Counted from the first letter of the stretch, positions 18,814 to 28,411 are shown. The stretch is 64,000 nucleotides of DNA from Bradyrhizobium sp. ORS 285 (GCF_900176205.1 NZ_LT859959.1:3121001-3185000), one strand, 5' to 3'. The notes: generated from the sequence alone by a model not told the origin. Program-made: numbers and translations.

Positions 18814-20909
18814 GACTTGTCGTTCTCCGGTTGGGGGATGGTGGATGCAGTATTGATCGCGTCGAGCACGATCTGAGGGGTCAGGAGCTCGGGCAGCACG
18901 ATGCCGCTGGGCGCGCCTGGTCCGAACACGACGTTGAACGGCAGGCCGTAGCGATCGAAGGATCGGAGATAGCTCGCGATGGCATCGCTGGGTGAGGTCC
19001 AGTCCGCCCTGACCGCGATGACATCCGAGGCGAGGCGGCTGCGCACGGCCGCACTGTCGATCACGAACGTCTCGTTGACCTTGCAGGTGACGCACCAGCT
19101 GGCGCCGATATCGACAAACACGGTATGGCCGCTGCGGACCTCGGCCGCGATGTCGGCGGGCACCAATGGCTGCCAGTCGATTGCGGTGCTTTGGCTCACG
19201 CCAGGCGGCTGCGTCACATGCGTTGCGGCGATCAGCGCCAGCCCGATCGGGACGGCGAGACCGGCGCCAGCGAGCGCTCGCCGCAACGGAAAACGCAGCG
19301 CGGCCAGGATGAGCCCGGTCACGAGCAGCGCGGCGGCGAGCACGGTGGCCGTTACGGTGCCGCTGATGTCCGCGAGCACGGTCAGCAGCCACAGCGCGGT
19401 TGCGATCATCGCAAGCGCCGCCACCGCGCGCAGCTTCAGCATCCAGCGCCCCGGCCGCGGGAAGAGTCTGGCAAGACGTGGTGCCGCTGCCAGCAACAGA
19501 TAGGGCGCCGCCATTCCAATGCCGAGAGTCGCGAACACCAGCAGGATCTGCGGCGCAGCCTGCGACAGGGCAAACGCGACGGCAGTGCCGACGAAAGGCG
19601 CCGAGCAGGGCGTTGCCAGCAACGTCATGACGAAACCGTTGATGGTGTGGCCCGCGACCGTCCGCCGGCCGGTCGCGCCACTGAGGCGGCCGGCGATCCA
19701 CCAGGGCAGCTTGATCTCGAACAGACCGAGGAGGTTGGCGCCGAACGCGGCGAGAACGAGGATCATGGGGATGAGGAAAGCGGGCTGCTGAAACTGCAGG
19801 CCCCAGCCGACCTGCGCGCCCGCCGCCTTCAGGGCGGAGAGGACGATGGCAAGTGTCACGAACGAGGCGACGATGCCTGCGGCCGTCGCGAGAAAGGCCG
19901 GACGCGGTGAGGGTGCGTGGGCCGGATCGTGCTCGATCAAAGAGACGAGCTTCAGCGACAGCACCGGAAATACGCAGGGCATGAAGTTGAGGATGAAGCC
20001 GCCGAGCAGCGCGACCGCGAGGATGGTCCAGATCGATGCCGCCCCGGTGCGCGATGCTGCCGCTCCTGGTCTGGCGACAACATCAGCATCGACCGGGAGC
20101 GTGGCTTCGATCGACCGGTCGCCATCGACGAGCGTCACTCGCAACCGTTGGCGCGGGCCGGCCTGATCCAAACCTTGCAACGGCACGGAGATTGTGACTT
20201 CGCCATCCGATATCCTGCTCACCTGGGCACGACCGCCGGACACGGCGTCACTGCCGTCGATGAAAACGTCGGGCGCGCGCAGCGGCGGCGTTGCCCGGGC
20301 CTCGAGCCGCAATTCCGGCTTCGGCTGGCGGTCGATGCGAAGCGCAGAGATGGAGAGCCCAACCGCAGTCGCACGGGGCACGCTCTGCCGCCATTCGTCG
20401 ATCAGTGCCTGGTCGTTCGGCTGACGCGACATGGCCGGAATGTCGGCTTCGAGCTGGGTCTCCTGCTGCGTGCAGATGATCGAACAGACGAACAGGACGG
20501 CCTTCAGCGTGAGATGTGCGGGCGCCGCTCGATCCCGAAGCTGCACGCGCAACGGAAACATCACATGCTCGTCATAGCCGAACGTATCGATGTCCTGCTC
20601 GCTGAAGCGCCGTGGCGCCGGCCATTCGACGGTCACTTCGGCGACATTGCGTGACCCGCTCCAGTCGAATTCGGGCGGCGCGCCGGCATCGCCGGGGGAG
20701 CGCCAATAGGTGTGCCAGCCGGCGCCGAGCCTGACATCCAGCCCCGCCCATGCTGTCGCGGCGCCGCTGTCTGCTCGCGCGACGTCGCCGACCAGCAGGC
20801 GCGTGTCCAGGTTTGGCTGGGGCCGCGACGCGCCGACGGCAGAAGCTATCGTTGCAAGATGAAGCACCCCCAGCAACAGGCCGAGGCTCCCAAGATGACG
20901 GATGGACAT
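18810..20909 (-). CDS. DsbD/ScsB-type transmembrane thiol:disulfide reductase
   Basis: 699 residues. It has a signal peptide, then an N-terminal periplasmic domain of the ScsB type with a Cys pair (FVCSIICTQ). A membrane domain follows with about eight helices carrying the two redox cysteines (NFMPCVFP and LATPCSAPF). The C-terminal thioredoxin-like domain has the active site ASWCVTCK. This is the full set needed to move electrons from cytoplasmic thioredoxin across the inner membrane to periplasmic partners. Family members include suppressor-of-copper-sensitivity proteins. The RBS is AGGGAGAT just upstream. The next gene is the DsbA-like protein, coupled by a 4-bp overlap, and a small secreted protein gene lies upstream on the same strand. 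Confidence 0.92.
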   Translation of the reverse strand: MSIRHLGSLGLLLGVLHLATIASAVGASRPQPNLDTRLLVGDVARADSGAATAWAGLDVRLGAGWHTYWRSPGDAGAPPEFDWSGSRNVAEVTVEWPAPRRFSEQDIDTFGYDEHVMFPLRVQLRDRAAPAHLTLKAVLFVCSIICTQQETQLEADIPAMSRQPNDQALIDEWRQSVPRATAVGLSISALRIDRQPKPELRLEARATPPLRAPDVFIDGSDAVSGGRAQVSRISDGEVTISVPLQGLDQAGPRQRLRVTLVDGDRSIEATLPVDADVVARPGAAASRTGAASIWTILAVALLGGFILNFMPCVFPVLSLKLVSLIEHDPAHAPSPRPAFLATAAGIVASFVTLAIVLSALKAAGAQVGWGLQFQQPAFLIPMILVLAAFGANLLGLFEIKLPWWIAGRLSGATGRRTVAGHTINGFVMTLLATPCSAPFVGTAVAFALSQAAPQILLVFATLGIGMAAPYLLLAAAPRLARLFPRPGRWMLKLRAVAALAMIATALWLLTVLADISGTVTATVLAAALLVTGLILAALRFPLRRALAGAGLAVPIGLALIAATHVTQPPGVSQSTAIDWQPLVPADIAAEVRSGHTVFVDIGASWCVTCKVNETFVIDSAAVRSRLASDVIAVRADWTSPSDAIASYLRSFDRYGLPFNVVFGPGAPSGIVLPELLTPQIVLDAINTASTIPQPENDKS

Positions 20910-21078
20910 GTTGATCTCCCTGCGCGGTCGCGCATGTCGCTGGCGGTCGCGCTGCGCTACCGGCGCTAGGTGCCCGACAACGGCACTTGAGCCGATCCGC
21001 TTTCAACGCGATCGATCATGGATGTTCGTTCGCCGACGCCGCGGCGTTACGGCCGCGCGCGACAGGACGAGAGGATGG

Positions 21079-21453
21079 TCAGGATCGGCGACAGGGAGGA
21101 CGGTAGGGTGAGGACGCGTGACATTGCGTTGTCAGCGCATCGTCCTGGGGATGCCACGACAGCGTCCGCGAGACGGCCATTGGCTGTGTTGTTGCACCGT
21201 CATCCACCGGCAGGGCGCTGAGACTCGCCGCTGCGAACGGACAGATGTTGATGGTGCCGGGGAGGACTGCTTTCCTGCAGGGCTTTGGCGCCGGTGCCTT
21301 AGTCGGCGACCATTGTTGTGCGCGGACGCCGGTGTCAGCCGCTGCGACGGCATCGAACGCTCCGAGCAGAGGAACCAGGCTCATGGCCAGCGCGATCAGC
21401 GCCGCAACCAGGCGGCGTGTCGTCACGGGCATCTTAAGACCAGGGCGCCTCAT
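21079..21453 (-). CDS. Small secreted Cys-containing protein of unknown function
   Basis: 124 residues from the ATG at 21453, or 117 from an in-frame ATG at 21432. It has a clear signal peptide (VAALIALAMSLVPLLGAF, then a cut near AVAA). The mature part is short and Pro/Thr/Ser-rich with four cysteines, including KPCRK and NICPF. No domain is recognised. It lies 169 bp upstream of the ScsB-like gene on the same strand and may belong to the same redox or copper-stress unit. The Cys residues could be substrates of the DsbA-like protein or a metal site (inference). Confidence 0.6.
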   Translation of the reverse strand: MRRPGLKMPVTTRRLVAALIALAMSLVPLLGAFDAVAAADTGVRAQQWSPTKAPAPKPCRKAVLPGTINICPFAAASLSALPVDDGATTQPMAVSRTLSWHPQDDALTTQCHASSPYRPPCRRS

Positions 21454-21644
21454 CTTGGATCATCGTCTCCAGGAGGGACTGGTCGCGCAGACGACCCGCT
21501 CCTGACAACTGACATCTTCGTGACGCGGCAATCCCTGCGGGTGCATCTCAGGCGCAGCATACGCCTGAGGGGCTTCGAGGAGTTCGACGATGATCATCAC
21601 GCGATGCAAAGAACCGTTCGGATGATCCGCTGATGATCGCTGCC

Positions 21645-23108
21645 TCAGGCGCTCGGCCTGATGCCTGCGATGTGGAACGTCTTCACTTCGAGATATTCTT
21701 CGATGCCCAGATAGGACCCCTCGCGCCCGACACCCGACTGCTTGACGCCGCCGAAGGGAGCGACCTCGGTGGAGATGGCTCCCGTATTGAGGCCCACCAT
21801 TCCGAATTCGAGCGCCTCGCCGACGCGCCAGGCGCGCGAGAGTCCCTCGGTGTAGAAATAGGCGGCGAGGCCGAAGGGGGTGCCATTGGCGATCGCGATC
21901 GCCTCGCTCTCTGTCTGGAAGCGGAAGAGGGGGGCGACGGGTCCGAACGTCTCCTCGGACGCAAGCAGCATGTCGGTGGTTGCCTCTCCGATCACGACAG
22001 GGCGGGCATATTGAGCGCCGGGCGGGATCTCGGCGCCTTCCGCCAGGATGCGGCCGCCCTTTGCCTTGGCGTCAGTGACGTGACGCTCGATCTTCGCGAT
22101 GGCCGCGCGATTGATCATCGGGCCGATGGCGACGCCCTCCTCGGTGCCGGGGCCGACCTTCATGGCCCTCACACGGCTCGCGAGCCGTTCGGCGAAGGCG
22201 TCGTACACACCTGCCTGCACGAGAATGCGATTGGCGCATACGCAGGTCTGGCCGCCGTTGCGGAATTTCGAGGCGACGACCCCTTCCACCGCAAGGTCGA
22301 GGTCGGCATCGTCGAACACGATGAAGGGCGCGTTGCCGCCGAGCTCGAGGCTCAGCCGCTTGATGCTGTCGGCAGCGCCACGCATCAGCAGCGCGCCGAT
22401 TCGCGTCGATCCCGTGAAGGAGATCTTGCGCACCATTTCGCTCGCCAGGAGTGCCTTGCCGATGTCCGTCGGCATCCCCGTCACGATGTTGACGACACCG
22501 GCCGGAATGCCGGCACGTTCGGCGAGCACGCCCAGGGCGAGAGCTGAGTAAGGAGTGAACTCCGACGGCTTGATCACCACGGTGCAGCCTGCCGCGAGCG
22601 CGGGCGCGATTTTGCGGGTGATCATCGCGTTCGGAAAATTCCAGGGCGTGATGATGCCGCAGACTCCGACGGCCTCCTTCAGCACGATGATGCGGCGATC
22701 GGGCGTGGGCGAGGGGATCGTCGTGCCGCCGATGCGTCGCGCCTCCTCGGCGAACCATTTCACGAAGCTGGCGCCGTAGCGGATCTCGGCCCGCGCCTCC
22801 GCCAGCGGCTTTCCCTGCTCGGCGGTAAGGATGCGCGCCAGGTCTTCCTCGTGCTGAAGCATCAGCGCGTGCCAAGCCTCGAGGAGCGCGGCGCGCTCGG
22901 CATGGGTCTTCCATTTCCAGGGTGCGAAGGCGCGCCCGGCGGCGTCGATGGCGGCGCGCGTCTCGGCCTCGCCCATGTCGGGCACGGTCCCGACCGCAGC
23001 CTGCGTGGCGGGATCCTGCACCTCCAAGCTCGCCCCCGAGGCTGCGTCCTGCCAACGCCCGTCGATCAGGCCCTGGAAGCGCAGCAGGCCGGTGTCATTC
23101 AACCGCAT
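21645..23108 (-). CDS. NAD(P)-dependent aldehyde dehydrogenase, succinate-semialdehyde dehydrogenase type
   Basis: 487 residues from the ATG at 23108, which has AAGGAA about 9 bp upstream. The open frame continues further upstream only through an unrelated pseudogene. Aldehyde dehydrogenase hallmarks are the PWNFP substrate/cofactor motif, FTGSTRIG, the general base in ELGGNAPF and the catalytic Cys in GGQTCVC. The C-terminus (EVAPFGGVKQSGVGREGS) is typical of GabD-like enzymes, which oxidise succinate semialdehyde to succinate, although related substrates such as glutarate semialdehyde are possible. It lies in a minus-strand cluster with the dehydrogenase remnant, a cupin and a hydroxyacid dehydrogenase, pointing to a catabolic role. 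Confidence 0.9.
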   Translation of the reverse strand: MRLNDTGLLRFQGLIDGRWQDAASGASLEVQDPATQAAVGTVPDMGEAETRAAIDAAGRAFAPWKWKTHAERAALLEAWHALMLQHEEDLARILTAEQGKPLAEARAEIRYGASFVKWFAEEARRIGGTTIPSPTPDRRIIVLKEAVGVCGIITPWNFPNAMITRKIAPALAAGCTVVIKPSEFTPYSALALGVLAERAGIPAGVVNIVTGMPTDIGKALLASEMVRKISFTGSTRIGALLMRGAADSIKRLSLELGGNAPFIVFDDADLDLAVEGVVASKFRNGGQTCVCANRILVQAGVYDAFAERLASRVRAMKVGPGTEEGVAIGPMINRAAIAKIERHVTDAKAKGGRILAEGAEIPPGAQYARPVVIGEATTDMLLASEETFGPVAPLFRFQTESEAIAIANGTPFGLAAYFYTEGLSRAWRVGEALEFGMVGLNTGAISTEVAPFGGVKQSGVGREGSYLGIEEYLEVKTFHIAGIRPSA

Positions 23109-23122
23109 GGTTCGATTCCTTG

Positions 23123-23357
23123 CTAACCGAGATACGTCAGAACGGCGTTGGCGATGGCATCCGTCTTGTCCTGGCCGGGTTGTGCGCCGATGCCACGAGC
23201 CGTGGTGGCCTCGGTCGCCCGCATCACGTCGGCGGCGGCCTCTCGTTCGCCGAGGTGCTCCAGCAGACTCCGCGCGCTGTAGCACGCTCCAGGCTGCGTC
23301 GATGACGGCCGGGCCGATGCCGTCGCCGGGGACGAGCGCGATGGCGTAGGACTTCAT
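23123..23357 (-). pseudogene. Remnant of isopropylmalate/tartrate dehydrogenase-like gene with internal deletion
   Basis: From the ATG at 23357 the minus strand reads the family's standard N-terminus (IALVPGDGIGPAVIDAAW) for about 27 codons. A different frame then reads the family's C-terminus (SLLEHLGEREAAADVM, ending DAIANAVLTYLG) to a TAG at 23123. The roughly 280 middle codons, including the metal and substrate sites, are gone, and the join is out of frame (235 bp remain). It is a clear deletion pseudogene of an isocitrate/isopropylmalate-type dehydrogenase. The rest of the cluster around it is intact. Confidence 0.85.
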
Positions 23358-23433
23358 GGGCTTTCTCAGGGAATTTCTCGCTCGATGCGTGCACGGGCCG
23401 GCGAAGCGGACACTGCCGCTCCGCTGGTATCGG

Positions 23434-23790
23434 TCACTCGTAGACGCAGACGTAGATCTTGCGGACGGTCTCGATCGTGCGCCAGATGCCGACGAAGCCC
23501 GGCTTCATCACGAAGCTGTCGCCGGCGCGGAAGGTGAAGGTCTCGCCGCCCGTCTCCTTGATCTCGATCAGTCCCGACAGGATATGGCAGAACTCGAACG
23601 TCGTGCCTTTGATCGAGTGCGTCTCGCCCGGCGTCGCTTCCCAGACCCCGGTCTTGATCATCTCGCCGCGCGAGTCGTCTTGAGCCCAGGTCTTGAACTT
23701 GGGCGAGCCGGAGATCAGTCGCTCGGGCAGGGGGAGAGCGTCTTTGGGCGTGAACGTCGGATTGGTATCGATCGGGATGAGAAGCGACAT
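23434..23790 (-). CDS. Small cupin-domain protein
   Basis: 118 residues. It is a single cupin barrel with conserved turns (GVWEATPGETHSI, FEFCHILSG, GDSFVMKPGFVGIW), resembling the DUF861/Cupin_3 group. Such small cupins are often found beside amine or amino-acid catabolic genes, where their role is uncertain (binding, isomerisation or aminohydrolase activity). The RBS is GGAG 7 bp before the start. It is 27 bp downstream of the hydroxyacid dehydrogenase gene on the same strand and probably shares its transcript. Confidence 0.85.
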   Translation of the reverse strand: MSLLIPIDTNPTFTPKDALPLPERLISGSPKFKTWAQDDSRGEMIKTGVWEATPGETHSIKGTTFEFCHILSGLIEIKETGGETFTFRAGDSFVMKPGFVGIWRTIETVRKIYVCVYE

Positions 23791-23817
23791 GCAGGACTCC
23801 AGGTGCGGGGGAGGGTG

Positions 23818-24753
23818 TCAGTAACCGCGCGCGCGGTCGACCAGGCCGATCATGGGCTGGCCGGCTTGATGACGGCGGATGTTGTCGATCACGGCCCGCG
23901 CGGCCGTATGAGGCTGGGTGACGCTCGCGACATGCGGCGTGATCGTCACCTTGGGATGGCGCCAGAGCGTATGATCGGAGGGCAGCGGTTCGGGATCGGT
24001 GACGTCGAGCACGGCGGCTGAGAGGTGTCCTGTATCGAGCGCTGCGAGCAGCGCGGGCGTATCGAGCTGCGGACCGCGTCCCACCTGCACCAGGGCCGCC
24101 CCTTGAGGCAGGCAAGCGAAGAGCTCGGCATTGAGAAAGCCGCGCGTCTCGTTCGTCAGCGGCAGAAGGCACACGAGGATGTTCGTCCGGGCAAGAAAGC
24201 CCGGCAATTGCGCCGCGCCGTGAAAGGATTCGACACCCTCGATCGCTCGGGGCGAGCGGCTCCAGCCAGCCAAGGCAAAGCCGAAAGGCTTGAGGCGTTC
24301 GATCGCAGCCTGCGCCAGGATGCCGAGGCCCAGGAAGCCGACACGCCGCTCGCTCGCCTGGCGCGCCGGCAATGCGCGCCAGACCCCCTGGCTCTGCTGC
24401 GCGGCATAGGCCGGCCAGTCGCGATGCAGCGCCAGCACGGATAGCGCGACATATTCCTGCATCATGCTGATGATGCCTTCCTCGACCATGCGCACCACGG
24501 AGATGCCGGCCGCAAGGCCCGCATTGTCGAACTGATCGACGCCCGCGCCGATGGAGAAGACGACCTCCAATTGCCGGTAGCGATCGAGATCCGCCGGAAT
24601 CTTCCAGGTGATGAGGTAGCGTACGTCGTCGGGATCGACCGTTGCTGCATCGTCCGCGAAGATGATGTCCGGGAGATCCCGTGCGAAGGCTTCGCGGAAT
24701 ACGGCCGCGCGCTGGGCGGTCGAGTTGAATAGGAAGATCGGCCGACCGTTCAT
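23818..24753 (-). CDS. ghrA: D-2-hydroxyacid dehydrogenase, glyoxylate/hydroxypyruvate reductase A type
   Basis: 311 residues. A Rossmann NAD(P) motif ([11 protein letters not shown]), followed by GWSRSPR for cofactor phosphate binding, the catalytic-region strings [12 protein letters not shown] and [12 protein letters not shown], and [10 protein letters not shown] near the end all match the GhrA branch of D-isomer 2-hydroxyacid dehydrogenases. These reduce glyoxylate or hydroxypyruvate in the cytoplasm. It appears to be the first gene of the minus-strand cluster, divergent from the plus-strand catabolic genes across a 298-bp intergenic region that likely holds both promoters. Confidence 0.85.
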   Translation of the reverse strand: MNGRPIFLFNSTAQRAAVFREAFARDLPDIIFADDAATVDPDDVRYLITWKIPADLDRYRQLEVVFSIGAGVDQFDNAGLAAGISVVRMVEEGIISMMQEYVALSVLALHRDWPAYAAQQSQGVWRALPARQASERRVGFLGLGILAQAAIERLKPFGFALAGWSRSPRAIEGVESFHGAAQLPGFLARTNILVCLLPLTNETRGFLNAELFACLPQGAALVQVGRGPQLDTPALLAALDTGHLSAAVLDVTDPEPLPSDHTLWRHPKVTITPHVASVTQPHTAARAVIDNIRRHQAGQPMIGLVDRARGY

Positions 24754-25051
24754 GCGCAGAGACTCTCACCGCGGGGGAGGATCATCGCGCCCCGGTTTGG
24801 AATGGCGCTCAAGGTAGAGAAACGGCCTGGCTGTTCGCGCCGTAAACCGAGGGATTTCGGAAGATAATATCGAAAACGGTCCGTTCTGCAGTCGAACCTT
24901 CTGCCGTTCTCGGATCACCTTACGCGCAGTGAAGCATCGTCCGTTCGATCTTGGATGCGGATCGACGCACGTCCATTACCATCAGGCCGAGGGGACGGCG
25001 CGGGCGCGATGTGAGTTGGTATGAGACCTCATTGAGATATCTGAAGGCAGC

Positions 25052-25921
25052 ATGAAAACCGCAGACATCCGGGATCGAGGGGCCGCGGCGGATGACGTCT
25101 CCCTCGTCCCGTTCTCCGCTCATCACCTCCCCGGCGCACTGAAATTGTCCCAGGACTTGCGCTGGCCCTATCGGATCGAAGACTGGGCATTCGCCCTGCA
25201 GCTCGGGCACGGGTTCGTTCTGGAGCGCGACGGCGAGGTGATCGCCAGCGCCGCCTGGTTTCCCTATGGCGAGGACTGCGCCACCATGGGCATGATCATC
25301 GTCTCCGGCGCGGCCCAGGGGCGCGGCTATGGCGCCAGGCTCATGGATGCGCTGTTGGCGGCAGCTGGGCCGCGGACCGTTCTGCTGAACTCCACTCCGG
25401 AGGGCCAGCTTCTCTATACGCGGCGCGGCTTCCAGCCGGCCGGCACGATCCACCAGCACCAGGGCAATCCCGTCGGCCGCTTTGAGGCGCCACCGCTCGA
25501 TGTCGTGCGCCCGCTGGCATCGTCCGACGTCGAGGCCGTTGCGCGCCTCGACGCCGAGGCGACGGGCTTCCAGCGGCGTCCGCTGCTCGAGCGCTTGCTC
25601 GAGGTCGGTGACGCACAGGTCCTGCTGCGGAACGGCGACGTCGCAGGCTATGTCATCTCGCGCCTGTTCGGCCGCGGGCACGTCGTCGGCCCTGTCATTG
25701 CACCGACAGTCGACGAGGCACGTCTTCTGATCAAGGCGGCGCTGTCGCGGCTGGAGGACCGGTTTGTGCGGATCGATACGGCGGCTGATAGCGGCCTGTC
25801 TCCCTGGCTCGAGACGATCGGCTTGCCGCAGGTCAGTGATGCGCTCACCATGGTCCGAGGCACGATGCCGCCGAGCGGACCGTCTTGTGTCTTCGCCCTC
25901 TCGAACCAGTCGCTGAACTAG
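25052..25921 (+). CDS. GNAT-family N-acetyltransferase (double-domain)
   Basis: 289 residues. The N-terminal GNAT domain shows the acetyl-CoA loop GAAQGRGYGARLMDAL and the following YTRRGFQPAG. The second half (from about residue 155) resembles the degenerate acetyltransferase domain found at the C-terminus of this subfamily. The substrate is unknown. It is first in a same-strand group with a PLP enzyme starting 10 bp later, an FAD oxidoreductase and an aldehyde dehydrogenase, so an amine or amino-acid substrate is plausible. Confidence 0.88.
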   Translation: MKTADIRDRGAAADDVSLVPFSAHHLPGALKLSQDLRWPYRIEDWAFALQLGHGFVLERDGEVIASAAWFPYGEDCATMGMIIVSGAAQGRGYGARLMDALLAAAGPRTVLLNSTPEGQLLYTRRGFQPAGTIHQHQGNPVGRFEAPPLDVVRPLASSDVEAVARLDAEATGFQRRPLLERLLEVGDAQVLLRNGDVAGYVISRLFGRGHVVGPVIAPTVDEARLLIKAALSRLEDRFVRIDTAADSGLSPWLETIGLPQVSDALTMVRGTMPPSGPSCVFALSNQSLN

Positions 25922-25931
25922 GAGAACCGGC

Positions 25932-27083
25932 ATGCTGGACCCCGCGGCCGCGAGCCTCGATGACTTGGCCACTCCGGCCGCCATTCTCGATCGGACCCGG
26001 CTGGACCGCAACCTCGCGCGTCTCGCCGCCCGCATGACGGATCTCGGCGTCACGCTGCGTCCGCATATGAAAACGGCCAAGTCGATCGACGTCGCCCGGC
26101 GCGCCTTCCCGAATGGGCCAGGACCCATCACGGTCTCCACCTTGGCGGAGGCGGACTACTTCGCGGGTCACGGCTCTCGCGACATGACCTATGCGGTCGG
26201 CATCGCGCCTCACACCGCCAGCCGGGCCATGAGCCTGCGCAAGGCGGGCGTGGATATCAAGGTGCTGCTGGACACGGTGGAGCAGGCCGCGTTCCTCGCC
26301 GAGGCGGGACGGGCGGTGGGCGTGACGCCGGCTGCTTTCATCGAGATCGACTGTGACGGCCATCGTGGCGGGCTGCGGGTCGACGACCCCGCGCTGCTCG
26401 ACGTCGCGGCGGCGCTGACGGACGGCGGCGTGTTGCTTGCGGGCGTGCTGACTCATGCCGGCGAATCCTATGCGCTTCACACCCCCGAGGCGCTCGTGTC
26501 CGCCGCGGAGAATGAACGGGCCGTTGCCGTGAAGGCAGCCGAGCGGCTGCGCGCGGCCGGGCATCAATGTCCCGTCGTCAGCGTCGGCTCGACGCCGACG
26601 GCTCATTGCGCTGCAGGGCTCGACGGCGTGACCGAAGTGCGAGCGGGCGTCTACATGTTCTTCGACCTGGTGATGCATGGCGTCGGCGTCTGCTCGACCG
26701 ACGATATCGCCCTCTCGGTTCTGTCCACCGTCATCGGCGCCAAGCCTGAGAAGAGATGGATCATGATCGACGCGGGCTGGATGGCGCTCTCGCGCGATCG
26801 CGGCACGTCGAGCCAGCGGGTCGACCAGGGCTATGGCCTGGTCTGCGATCTCGAGGGCCGGATCTATCCCGATCTGATCGTAGCCTATGCCAGCCAGGAG
26901 CACGGGACCCTCGCGATCCGCTCCGGCTCCTCCGAACCGCTGCCGGACCTGCCTGTCGGCAGCAAGGTGCGCATCCTTCCCAATCATGCCTGCGCGACGG
27001 CCTCACAGCACGAGCGCTACCATGTCGTCGCCGGCCAGAGCGCCGTGATCGAAGCCCAGTGGCCGCGCATCCGCGGTTGGTAG
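25932..27083 (+). CDS. PLP-dependent DSD1-family enzyme (D-threonine aldolase / D-serine dehydratase-like)
   Basis: 383 residues. The N-terminal alanine-racemase-type barrel carries the PLP lysine in RPHMKTAKS (K47). The C-terminal domain has NHACATASQH, matching the His-x-Cys metal site of the eukaryotic-type D-serine dehydratase/D-threonine aldolase family. These cytoplasmic enzymes cleave or dehydrate D-3-hydroxy amino acids (D-serine, D-threonine, D-threo-3-hydroxyaspartate), and the exact substrate cannot be told. A strong AGGAGAA site precedes the ATG. Together with the FAD oxidoreductase and aldehyde dehydrogenase downstream it suggests a D-amino-acid or hydroxyamino-acid degradation route. 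Confidence 0.88.
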   Translation: MLDPAAASLDDLATPAAILDRTRLDRNLARLAARMTDLGVTLRPHMKTAKSIDVARRAFPNGPGPITVSTLAEADYFAGHGSRDMTYAVGIAPHTASRAMSLRKAGVDIKVLLDTVEQAAFLAEAGRAVGVTPAAFIEIDCDGHRGGLRVDDPALLDVAAALTDGGVLLAGVLTHAGESYALHTPEALVSAAENERAVAVKAAERLRAAGHQCPVVSVGSTPTAHCAAGLDGVTEVRAGVYMFFDLVMHGVGVCSTDDIALSVLSTVIGAKPEKRWIMIDAGWMALSRDRGTSSQRVDQGYGLVCDLEGRIYPDLIVAYASQEHGTLAIRSGSSEPLPDLPVGSKVRILPNHACATASQHERYHVVAGQSAVIEAQWPRIRGW

Positions 27084-27133
27084 TTGCTTGGGGCAGAGCA
27101 CGTCCTCTCCCTTCCTCCTTCGCCCGGTGACAG

Positions 27134-28411
27134 ATGAAGCTCACATCCTACTGGCTCGACACATCCGAACCGTTTTGGGGCGGTGCCAAAGGTCCGATCG
27201 AAGGGACGTATGATGTCGCGGTGATCGGCGGTGGCCTCACGGGCTCCTCGGCGGCGCTGGCGCTCGCCAAGAAGGGCGCACGTGTCATCATGCTCGAGGC
27301 CGAGACGATCGGCCATGCCGCCTCGGGCCGCAACGGCGCGATGTGCAACAACGGCTTCGCCCAGGACTATGGCGTGATGTCCGACAAGCTCGGACGCGAG
27401 ACCGCCAACAGGCTCTACCGCGCCTTCGACGCCGGTGTGGACATGGTCGAGCGTCTGGTCGCCGAGGAGGGTATCGATTGCAGCTTCGCCCGCGTCGGCA
27501 AGATCAAGCTCGCCGCCAAGCCGGAGCATTACGACAAGCTGGCGCGCGGCCAGGAATTGCTCGCCGCGCACGTCGATCCCGACACCCACATGGTTCGCCG
27601 CGAGGATCTCGCATCGGAGATCGGGTCGGAGCGCTATTACGGCGGCCTCGTCTACCGCAAGAGCGCGGCCATGCATGTCGGCCGCTTCGTCCGAGGCCTC
27701 GCGGAAGCTGCCGCGCGCCGCGGCGTCGCCATCCATGAGCGCACGCCCATGACCGGCCTGACAGCCGCACCCGGCGGCGGCCACCTTGTTGATACCCCGA
27801 AAGGCCGTTTTACGGCCAAGCAGGTTCTCCTCGCCAGCGGGATCTCGCAGGTTGGTCCGCTCGGCTGGATCCGTCGCCGCGTCGTGCCGGTCGGCGCCTT
27901 CCTGATCGTCACCGAGCCGTTGCCCGTGGACGTCCTCGACAGGCTGACTCCGCGCCGGCGCAATGCGGTCGACACCAAGAATCTCGTCAACTACTTCCGC
28001 ACGACGCCCGACAATCGCCTGCTGTTCGGCGGCCGGGCGCGCTTCGCGGTGTCCAATCCCGCCTCGGACGCGAAGAGCGGCGAGATCCTGCGCGCCGCGC
28101 TTCACGATGTCTATCCCGAGCTGCGCAACGCACGGATTGACTATTGCTGGGGCGGCATGGTCGACATGACGCGCGACCGCCTGCCGCGCGCCGGCGAGCG
28201 CAACGGCGTCTACTACTCCATCGGCTACAGCGGCCACGGCACGCAGATGTCAACGCTGATGGGGACGATCATGGCCGAGGTTATGGAAGGGCAGGCCGCA
28301 TTGAATCCCTGGAAGGACTTCGCCTGGCCGGCCATTCCCGGCCATTTCGGCAAGCCCTGGTTCCTGCCCCTCGTCGGCGCCTACTACCGGATCAAGGATC
28401 GCTTCCGATGA
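27134..28411 (+). CDS. FAD-dependent amine/amino-acid oxidoreductase (DAO family)
   Basis: 425 residues. The dinucleotide-binding motif VAVIGGGLTGSSAALALA comes at about residue 31, followed by the acidic strand end LEAE and AASGRNGAMCNNGFAQ. The C-terminal FAD/substrate closing region is GGMVDMTRDRLP and GYSGHGTQM. This matches the DAO superfamily branch that includes gamma-glutamylputrescine oxidase and related secondary amine oxidases. The product would be an aldehyde or keto acid, fitting the aldehyde dehydrogenase that overlaps its stop by 4 bp (ATGA). Confidence 0.88.
   Translation: MKLTSYWLDTSEPFWGGAKGPIEGTYDVAVIGGGLTGSSAALALAKKGARVIMLEAETIGHAASGRNGAMCNNGFAQDYGVMSDKLGRETANRLYRAFDAGVDMVERLVAEEGIDCSFARVGKIKLAAKPEHYDKLARGQELLAAHVDPDTHMVRREDLASEIGSERYYGGLVYRKSAAMHVGRFVRGLAEAAARRGVAIHERTPMTGLTAAPGGGHLVDTPKGRFTAKQVLLASGISQVGPLGWIRRRVVPVGAFLIVTEPLPVDVLDRLTPRRRNAVDTKNLVNYFRTTPDNRLLFGGRARFAVSNPASDAKSGEILRAALHDVYPELRNARIDYCWGGMVDMTRDRLPRAGERNGVYYSIGYSGHGTQMSTLMGTIMAEVMEGQAALNPWKDFAWPAIPGHFGKPWFLPLVGAYYRIKDRFR

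Noticed and set aside
18814..19701. N-terminal extension of the DsbA-like frame by about 300 codons
   Set aside because: The extension is an antisense-free shadow within the DsbD gene in another frame, with Arg-rich sequence; the true start has a signal peptide and a 4-bp overlap.
23101..23125. GGTTCGATTCC, resembling a tRNA T-loop
   Set aside because: Flanking bases do not pair as a T stem and no acceptor or anticodon arms are present; on the other strand it is the RBS region of the aldehyde dehydrogenase gene.
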